Of a stretch of DNA of 21,590 nucleotides, positions 16,098-21,590 are shown one piece after another (position 1 is the first letter of the stretch; each line of letters opens with the position of its first letter). Under the pieces are notes generated by a model. The model had not been told where the DNA came from. It searched no databases and saw only the letters and a list, made by a program, of their open reading frames with translations. The translations under genes and the position numbers were made by a program. This DNA comes from CAZGLR01 sp964526635. GTDB taxonomy: Bacteria; Zixibacteria; MSB-5A5; GN15; JAAZOE01. The stretch spans positions 1-21,590 of the forward strand of contig CAZGLR010000055.1 of the NCBI GenBank assembly GCA_964526635.1, given 5' to 3'.

Positions 16098-18406
16098 TTA
16101 TGGTGCGCAGGGCGACGGGCCGTCTTTGAAGACAAAATTTATGGTGTACACCGCGTCACCGACATTGACTGTGCCATCGCAGTTGCTGTCGCCGGCTTCT
16201 TCGGGCACCGGCGGCGGGCCGCTCTTGAAAATGAAATTGATCGTGTAGACGACATCGCCAACATTCACCTCGGTGTCACCGTTGGCATCACCGAGTACAT
16301 AATCAAAGCAACCCGGTCCGATCAAAGATGCGATCGCTTCAGCCACATCCAACTGGCCACCGATTGCCGCCTGGCCGAAACCGCTATACACGAACGCTGC
16401 GACGAATGACGCAGTATCCGATGGCGCCAGATCAAACTGTCCGAAGGAGATTAACGCCGACACGTCGGTATTTGACAAATTCGTTGTCGATGGCGGCGCA
16501 GTCATTTCGGCATATGCGGTTTCATCGGAAAGGCCATTGGTCGGATATATCACCGCTGGATTCGCAATGATCCTGGCCGTCGGTGCTGTCGCGCACGTGG
16601 CGACATATCCCAGCGCCACCGCTTTACTTGAGGCATTATCCTGTACAATAACCGCGGTGGAATCATCGCTGAGCNNNNNNNNNNATCACCGGAATTGTTA
16701 ATATCGAAATCGGCGAACATCCCGGCCACGAGGGACAATGCCGTATCGCAGAGGTTCTTTATCGTGTACTTTACTGTAATTACACCACAACTGTCGAAAC
16801 CCGATGGTGAATAGCCGTAGCCATATTCAACCACGCCTTGAAGACGATTATCGCCTGTCACAAAACGGAGTGTTTGCGAATTCCGTCCGGCGGCATCGGT
16901 CCCGGCCAAATAATCATCAACCGCCGGAAATTCCTCCTGAGTATAAATATCCTGATAAACAACCGTGTCAGAGCCATCGACCAGCCCCAAAAGCAGCGAG
17001 GCATCGAACAGCAGATTGGTATTGTTGCTTGAGGTTACCAGCGCATCTCCGGATTGATTGCCGATTCCGGGAGTATATGGCACTGAGAATTCGAAGCACG
17101 ACGGCCCAAAGGTCGCCATCCCGACGCCCGGCTCGTTATAACCGACATTGCCGACAACGCGAATGTAGAATGTATCCGGCACCGGCGTATCGACAATGAT
17201 CCTCAAAGAATCGATATACGATCCCAGATCGCAGTCGCCGGCGAATCCGGTGGCGTCGAAAGTCACTGTAAACGATTCTGTACCGGCTGAATCAATAGTC
17301 AGCGTGGTCGTACTCGGGGAGACAAAACCATAGAGCGACGAAATGCCTGAAATGAATGCCGGTTCATTATTGATATTGAGAAGCATGATCGTGGTGTCGG
17401 CCACATTGCCTGCCGCCACCGGCAGAGCATTGACATGTACCGGCTGCGGAAAGACGCCTGACTGCGGTTGCAGGAGTTCGCTGCGCTCATTGTCGAGGAC
17501 CAGTCGCATTTTGTCACGCTGTTCGACACTGAAGAAATCACGGCACGCCTTGGTGGCATAGGACATGATATTTTCAACCTGGGGATTGTAGGGCGTCGCA
17601 CCGCACCCAAACGGCGGCTCGACATCGCCGGTGTAGGTACAGGACGGAAAGCCGCTGACCAGACCCGACAGGGTCGGATCGGCCGGGGTATCGCAAATCA
17701 GATCACCGGCAGCCCCGCAATTGCCGCCATCGGGACATTCCGCGCCAAAGGCGGTTTCGTGGGTATGAAACAAATCGAAATAATGTCCGATCTCATGCAC
17801 CAGCGTGGAATTGATGATACTCGCCCCGGCGCAGGCGTTGTTCATCAGAATACCTTGCTTCGACGAAAAGGTAAACGATGATAAGCCGCAATAGGGAAAT
17901 CCTGACGTCGATGGCAAAAAGTAGATGTTAATGGCATTCGGGACGACATCGACATCGCGGAGATTATCAAAATCTTCATTGGAATCGGTACTGGTGTACC
18001 AGTAGTCATCATCAATGAAATTCACCACCAAAGAATAGACAGTGATATCCGATGACGCAAACAGGATATTGGCGCTGTCGAGCATAGGCTGAACATCTGC
18101 GGGCGGAAAACCACCGGTGCCGGCACTGCTGCGTACGATATGAATCGCCAGCGGAATTTCGACCGGATCGTAGTCGGGTGATTTTTGAGCGCTCAGGCTC
18201 TGATATTCCAGCGCCCGGGCATATGCTTCATCGACTTTCTCCGGCGGGATGATCAGGCCGCATTCCGATGATATCGCGCTTTGTGTCGTTACTGATGAAA
18301 CACTGCCTGATTGCGCGGCAAAAGCCGAGACGGCCAGGACGAGGACTGCACACACCGCCATCAGCAGGGTACCGGTCCGATCGGTTACACATGATTTACT
18401 CAACAT
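16098..18406 (-). CDS. Secreted M43-type (pappalysin-like) zinc metallopeptidase with C-terminal dockerin, split by a scaffold gap
   Basis: ATG at 18406 with GGAG eight bases upstream is followed by a signal peptide (to about residue 31, AFAAQ). The peptidase domain (about 80-310) has HEIGHYFDLFH (His204, Glu205, His208, His214), the full HExxHxxxxxH zinc motif of metzincins, and a Met-turn NIMSY (Met281) with FFSVEQRDKMR after it, as in M43 cytophagalysins. Beta-sandwich segments follow (about 320-570). After ten N (16675-16684) the frame resumes LSDDSTAVIVQDN and ends with a type I dockerin whose two loops are DANGDTEVNVGD and DSNCDGTVNVGD. The gap must be 3n+2 bases for the frames to join, so the apparent break is an assembly artefact. 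Total length is about 770 residues. It is expected to be extracellular. Confidence 0.92.
16675..16684. other. Assembly gap of ten N
   Basis: This placeholder gap lies inside the metallopeptidase gene. The left side begins with the last base of a codon and the right side ends on a codon boundary, so the real missing length should be 2 modulo 3, not 10. Confidence 0.95.
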
Positions 18407-18602
18407 GCCGTGATCTCCATGCGCTTAGATGAACTGTTTGTTATGCGGGAACGGGTGAGGTATCGTTCTTACCGTGTTCATCTTATGTACGTACTATCGA
18501 CCGTTTATAGTGAAGATTTTCCCCGGCCGGGCGGTGAGGTATTATATTACCGACATTGCGGATAACAGACTGAACTGCGACAAATGTTATAAGGAAAGGC
18601 TC

Positions 18603-19412
18603 ATGACTGTCGGCAAACCGAGACAATACCCTGATATAATCCCCAACATTTCCGCTTATTTTATAAAGCAAAACATTAATTTACAACACCTTACGCTCGA
18701 CGATCTGGCAGTTATCGACCAGTTCCATATCGGGGGACGGCCCTCTACGCGCCAACTGGCTGAGATGACCGAAATCCCCATAGGCACAACAATTCTCGAT
18801 ATCGGCTGCGGGATCGGCGGCCCGGCCCGGGTTCTGGCCGGCGATTATAGCACCCGCGTTATCGGAGTCGATCTTTCGGCCGATTATTGCCGGGTCGCGG
18901 GCTGGCTGAATAGAATGGTTAAGCTGGACGATCACATCTTAATTATCAATGCAAGCGGCGAGGCGCTGCCCTTTGCTGATGATGTTTTTGACATCGTCTG
19001 GCTGCAGCATCTGAGTATGAACATAAAGGATAAGGCATCATTCTTCTCCGACTGCCACCGGGTATTAAAAGACGATGGCAAAATCGCCCTGCATGAGGTG
19101 GTACGAACCGGCGACCATGATATCGCCTACCCCGTGTTCTGGGCAGAATCAGCCGATAACAGCTTTCTGCAAACCGAGGATGAAATGAAGCAGACCCTGC
19201 GAGTTTGCGGCTTTCGGCAAAAACACTGGCGAACAACGACCGGACAGGCTGTTGCCGGTTTCACGAAGATGGTCGCCGGGATTGCCGATGGGACTTTTTT
19301 CCCTGGCCTGTCGGTGTATGTCGAACGCGTCCCGGAGAAAGCCAAAAACATGCTGGAGAATTTATCGGGCGGCAAAATCGAGGTTATCCAATCGGTCTGG
19401 GAAATCGTCTGA
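18603..19412 (+). CDS. Class I SAM-dependent methyltransferase (Methyltransf_11/sarcosine-dimethylglycine type)
   Basis: 269 residues from ATG at 18603, preceded by AAGGAAAGG. The open frame extends back to 18474, but those 43 codons read through likely promoter and leader sequence and lack protein-like composition. Residues 35-45 (AVIDQFHIGG) precede motif I ILDIGCGIGG (64-73); Asp90 in IGVDLS is the acidic ribose contact; GEALPFADDVFDIVW (119-133) and HRVLKDDGKIALHEV complete the fold. The layout resembles glycine/sarcosine or dimethylglycine N-methyltransferases, but no substrate residue is diagnostic. It is a cytoplasmic, single gene, divergent from the metallopeptidase and convergent with the SPFH-RHH operon. 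Confidence 0.88.
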   Translation: MTVGKPRQYPDIIPNISAYFIKQNINLQHLTLDDLAVIDQFHIGGRPSTRQLAEMTEIPIGTTILDIGCGIGGPARVLAGDYSTRVIGVDLSADYCRVAGWLNRMVKLDDHILIINASGEALPFADDVFDIVWLQHLSMNIKDKASFFSDCHRVLKDDGKIALHEVVRTGDHDIAYPVFWAESADNSFLQTEDEMKQTLRVCGFRQKHWRTTTGQAVAGFTKMVAGIADGTFFPGLSVYVERVPEKAKNMLENLSGGKIEVIQSVWEIV

Positions 19413-19417
19413 AGATC

Positions 19418-19446
19418 AAAAAAAACGGGGCCGTTATGACCCCGTT
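19418..19446 (-). terminator. Intrinsic terminator of the SPFH-RHH operon
   Basis: Minus strand: AACGGGG and CCCCGTT arms around a nine-base loop are followed directly by an eight-base T-run (19425-19418). It lies 26 bases past the RHH stop and six bases beyond the convergent methyltransferase. On the plus strand no T-run follows, so it serves the minus strand. Confidence 0.88.
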
Positions 19447-19471
19447 CTCACGCTGCGATTGTGTCCTGACA

Positions 19472-19648
19472 CTAACCCGATTTTCTGTCGTCTTTTTTTT
19501 TCGGTTCCCGTCCGGCCTTACGCAGCGCGTCCCGCAAGAGATACTCGATCTGGGCATTCAGACTCCGCAGATCATCGTCGGCCCAGCGCTGAAGACTTTC
19601 CAGCACGTCGGGATCCATTCTCAGCAAATATGATTTCCGTTTAGCCAC
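19472..19648 (-). CDS. Small ribbon-helix-helix (Arc/CopG-like) DNA-binding protein, 58 aa
   Basis: GTG at 19648 starts two bases after the SPFH stop and the frame ends at TAG (19474-19472). The product opens with MAKRKSYLLRMDPDVLESLQ: a short strand (KSYLLRM), then helix A (PDVLESLQRWADDD), a turn (LRSLN) and helix B (AQIEYLLRDALRKAG), with a charged tail (PKKKDDRKSG). This is the classic ribbon-helix-helix repressor fold, and the SLNAQIEYLLRDAL pattern is typical of Arc-like proteins. The family dimerises and binds palindromic operators through the strand. No distinct ribosome site is seen, so translation is probably coupled to the SPFH gene. Small single-domain partners of this type are known beside SPFH genes in other bacteria, from memory. 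A role as autoregulator of its operon is inference. Confidence 0.88.
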   Translation of the reverse strand: MAKRKSYLLRMDPDVLESLQRWADDDLRSLNAQIEYLLRDALRKAGREPKKKDDRKSG

Positions 19649-19650
19649 AG

Positions 19651-20511
19651 TTATTGATACAAACTTCCGGCGTTAACCACCGGCTGGGTGTGGGCCTCGC
19701 CGCACAGCACAACTAGCAGGTTGGAGATCATCGCGGCCTTGCGCTCATGATCAAGTTCGATAATTTCCTTTTTGGACAATTCTTCCAGGGCCATCTCGAC
19801 CATCCCGACCGCACCCTCGACAATCAGCTTACGGGCGGCGACAATAGCGCCGGCCTGCTGACGGCGCAGCATGGCTTCGGCAATCTCCGGCGCATAGGCC
19901 AGATGGCTGATACGGGCTTCAATAACCTCGACCCCGGCTTTATCAAGACGGTCCTGGATTTCCTCCTTGAGCCGATCGCTTATCTTGATCGTGTTGCCCC
20001 GCAGCGAGATAACATCATCGTCGTGGGTGTCGTACGGGTATTGGGTGGCCATATTGCGAATCGCCGACTCACTCTGAATACGAACGAATTCTTCATAATG
20101 GTCCACCACAAAGACCGCTTCGGCGGTATCGACGACTTTCCAGACGACGATGGCTGCGATTTCGATGGGATTGCCATCGATATCATTGACCTTCATCCGC
20201 CCGGTTTCGAAATTGCGAATTCGCAGTGATACCTTCTTTTTGGTGTAAAGCGGGTTTGCCCAGCGGAGACCATCGTATTTAACCGTGCCCTTGTATTCAC
20301 CAAAGAGTTGCAGGACGCGGGCCTCGTTGGGATTAACCATAAAAAGCCCGGCCATCATGAAGAAATCAACCGCCAGGATGAAAATGGCCACGATCTTGAT
20401 CCACGGCACCAGGAAGATAATGGCGGGAATACAGATCGCCGGGATAAGGAAAATGTAGAGAAACAGCGCCACCCACCCTGAACCGACCTTGCGTTCACGT
20501 TCTTTGTACAT
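19651..20511 (-). CDS. SPFH/Band 7 domain membrane protein
   Basis: 286 residues. AGGAGG lies five bases before ATG at 20511. After a charged N-terminus (YKERERK), two adjacent helices (about 12-34 and 37-58) anchor the protein. The SPFH domain (about 60-215) begins VNPNEARVLQLFGEYKGTV, with GLRWANPLYTKKKVSLRIRNFET, DIDGNPIEIAAIVVWKVVDT and EEIQDRLDKAGVEVIEARISHLAYAPEIAEAM, all standard stomatin/prohibitin/flotillin landmarks. A helical tail (RRQQAGAIVAARKLIVEGAVGMVEMALEEL) probably oligomerises. Such proteins form membrane microdomain scaffolds and often control membrane proteases, but no NfeD or FtsH gene is adjacent. It is first in a two-gene operon with the RHH protein. Confidence 0.93.
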   Translation of the reverse strand: MYKERERKVGSGWVALFLYIFLIPAICIPAIIFLVPWIKIVAIFILAVDFFMMAGLFMVNPNEARVLQLFGEYKGTVKYDGLRWANPLYTKKKVSLRIRNFETGRMKVNDIDGNPIEIAAIVVWKVVDTAEAVFVVDHYEEFVRIQSESAIRNMATQYPYDTHDDDVISLRGNTIKISDRLKEEIQDRLDKAGVEVIEARISHLAYAPEIAEAMLRRQQAGAIVAARKLIVEGAVGMVEMALEELSKKEIIELDHERKAAMISNLLVVLCGEAHTQPVVNAGSLYQ

Positions 20512-20532
20512 AACTGCCTCCTGTATATCAGA

Positions 20533-20542
20533 GTGATATCAC
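20533..20542. promoter_or_regulatory. Candidate operator palindrome GTGATATCAC at the SPFH-RHH start site
   Basis: A perfect 10-bp palindrome begins two bases downstream of the -10 element and covers the expected transcription start near 20537. Its position is suited to repression, and the operon ends with a DNA-binding RHH protein. Confidence 0.5.
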
Positions 20543-20543
20543 A

Positions 20544-20572
20544 TATATATCTTTTTTATATCTACCTGTCAA
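20544..20572 (-). promoter_or_regulatory. Sigma-70 promoter of the SPFH-RHH operon
   Basis: Minus-strand consensus TTGACA (20572-20567), a 17-base A-rich spacer and TATATA (20549-20544) form the best promoter in the window. The leader would be about 25 bases, ending in the AGGAGG ribosome site. Confidence 0.75.
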
Positions 20573-20774
20573 GACGGAAGATATTCAAAATTAGTTTCAG
20601 TTTTTTTGGGGGTTTTTGCAAAGGCGCGGTTTTTTGTTCAATTCATGACAGGCGCGGCTGGTATCGCAAAATAGGCAGAGCCTTCTGAGTATAATCCCAA
20701 CTATTTATATCACAACAGGATACATCGTCAATTCTATGGCCGGCACACTTCCGCAGCGGGTTACGATGAAGTTT

Positions 20775-20788
20775 ACTAACTGGTTAGT
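20775..20788. promoter_or_regulatory. Inverted repeat ACTAAC-TG-GTTAGT
   Basis: Perfect 6-bp arms around TG extend imperfectly by two more pairs (TT before, AA after, with one mismatch between). The shape resembles operators of TetR-family repressors. It lies 20 bases beyond the FMN reductase stop and about 200 bases upstream of the SPFH promoter. No tetR-like gene is visible. A weak terminator is the alternative. Confidence 0.35.
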
Positions 20789-20807
20789 TAATAGTAGGGT
20801 TGCCCTA

Positions 20808-21380
20808 TCAATACGGCACACCCCTGTCACGTTCGTTTTTGAACGCCCGAAGATACCATTCGAATTCATCCAGCATCTTCTGTGACCGTTTGACAGTAGC
20901 ATCACTGTCCGGGACGCCGTCCTCATCAAATGTCTCCTGCACTTTCGGGAACGCCGCCACAGTCGGTATCGCGGGCATACCTAATTCGGCGAGGACATCG
21001 CGAAGATGAATCTGCACCCGGGCTCCGCCGAAAATCCCGGCTGAATACGTCACCAGCGCACTGGGCTTAAAAAAATACTCCTGCTGAAAATGGTCCAGCA
21101 GATTTTTCAATGCCGGCGGGATGCCATGGTTGTACTCGCCGCTAACAATGATATAGCCATCGGCAGCAATCAGGATTTTGGCAACTTTCTCTATCGGTTC
21201 GAGCGCGGTCCCCGGTTCATATTCTTTGTACATTTTATCCAGCATCGGAAGTTGATATTCGGCCGGATCTATCAGGGTAACATCATGGCCCCGCTTTTTG
21301 CACTCAGCGACGATAAACCTTGCGGTTCGTATGCCCTTGCGCGTACCCCGGCAGGAACCATAAATAACAGCGATGTTCAT
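20808..21380 (-). CDS. NAD(P)H-dependent FMN reductase (flavodoxin-like fold)
   Basis: 190 residues from ATG at 21380, with GAGGA eight bases upstream. The frame stays open to 21521, but those 47 codons are hydrophobic and unlike the family, whose members begin with the strand MNIAVIYGS. The phosphate-binding loop is GSCRGTRKG (8-16). The second family signature is IIVSGEYNHGIPPALKNLLDH (77-97), and TYSAGIFGGAR (111-121) contacts the flavin. These match FMN_red proteins such as azoreductase or chromate/quinone reductase relatives, which move electrons from NAD(P)H to FMN or quinone acceptors in the cytoplasm. It appears to be a single gene. A different, unrelated flavin reductase lies at 6217-6727. 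Confidence 0.93.
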   Translation of the reverse strand: MNIAVIYGSCRGTRKGIRTARFIVAECKKRGHDVTLIDPAEYQLPMLDKMYKEYEPGTALEPIEKVAKILIAADGYIIVSGEYNHGIPPALKNLLDHFQQEYFFKPSALVTYSAGIFGGARVQIHLRDVLAELGMPAIPTVAAFPKVQETFDEDGVPDSDATVKRSQKMLDEFEWYLRAFKNERDRGVPY

Positions 21381-21533
21381 ATCTTTCAATCCTCTATTTA
21401 ATGGCAGTTGCTTTATTCTACTTACGGCATAAATCCAGATGATTATGGCGACAATCATATGGCGTGGGCTGTACTGAGTACTATGTATCGGGACGATTAT
21501 CGACGAAAGAAACATGCACAAATGTGCGATAAC

Positions 21534-21590
21534 CTACCGCTCCAGGGCTGCGATACAGAGGATATTGTTGCGCTGGCGGGCGATCGCCAG
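21534..21590 (-). CDS. Possible C-terminal fragment of an upstream gene (edge)
   Basis: A minus-strand frame entering from the right edge reads LAIARQRNNILCIAALER and stops at TAG (21536-21534), with codon choice like real genes here. A plus-strand frame across the same bases is also open to the edge (ATG at 21484), so the call cannot be settled from the window. Confidence 0.3.
   Translation of the reverse strand: MAIARQRNNILCIAALER

Noticed and set aside
18474..18602. N-terminal extension of the methyltransferase
   Set aside because: There is no ribosome site at 18474 and the 43 codons do not resemble the family; AAGGAAAGG before ATG at 18603 decides the start.
21381..21521. 47-codon N-terminal extension of the FMN reductase
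   Set aside because: The family begins at the MNIAVIYGS strand, and GAGGA lies just before ATG at 21380.
1..21590. CRISPR array, prophage, insertion sequence or toxin-antitoxin pair
   Set aside because: There are no short regularly spaced repeats, transposase or phage genes. The RHH protein resembles an antitoxin fold, but its partner is an SPFH membrane protein and not a recognised toxin.

Overview
The window looks like a fragment of a metagenome-assembled bacterial genome from the Fibrobacterota-Chlorobiota-Bacteroidota (FCB) side of the tree, most plausibly a candidate phylum such as Zixibacteria or a relative. This placement is an inference from gene content: secreted proteins with dockerin-type calcium loops, a beta-propeller protein with a FlgD-like C-terminal tail, a CarboxypepD_reg/DUF5686 outer-membrane protein, lipoproteins with Gram-negative style lipoboxes, and moderate GC. 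There is no rRNA or tRNA to confirm it. Two runs of exactly ten N (6679-6688 and 16675-16684) are scaffold gaps. Each falls inside a gene and breaks its frame artificially.

Layout from left to right. (1) 1-1091, minus strand: N-terminal part of a secreted Cys-rich protein built from exact 480-nt (160-residue) tandem modules, each containing two dockerin-like calcium loops; it runs off the left edge. (2) 4155-1478, minus: an apparent three-gene operon (unknown 174-aa protein, SAM methyltransferase, clan GH-A-like lipoprotein) with a structured leader. (3) 6727-4420, minus: flavin reductase-like protein, small lipoprotein and exported papain-like C1 peptidase, ending in a strong hairpin. (4) 7055-9238, plus: secreted 13-repeat LVIVD beta-propeller protein, divergent from group 3, with a perfect inverted repeat inside its promoter. 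(5) 11497-9309, minus: an ABC-2 exporter (ATPase then permease). (6) 11673-12491, plus: five-helix membrane protein of unknown function. (7) 14909-12507, minus: DUF5686 outer-membrane protein with its own promoter. (8) 15919-15005, minus: EamA/DMT permease. (9) 18406-16098, minus: secreted M43-type metallopeptidase with C-terminal dockerin and an intrinsic terminator. (10) 18603-19412, plus: a second class I methyltransferase. (11) 20511-19472, minus: SPFH/Band 7 protein plus a 58-aa ribbon-helix-helix protein, with a promoter, a start-site palindrome and an intrinsic terminator. (12) 21380-20808, minus: NAD(P)H-dependent FMN reductase, then an unresolved right edge.

Most gene products act at the cell envelope or outside it. 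Three are secreted with either dockerin modules or a FlgD-like tail, and others are lipoproteins, transporters or an outer-membrane barrel. The tightest functional unit is the SPFH-RHH pair, where promoter, palindrome, two coupled genes and terminator are all visible. No phage, CRISPR, transposon or conventional defence system is evident.
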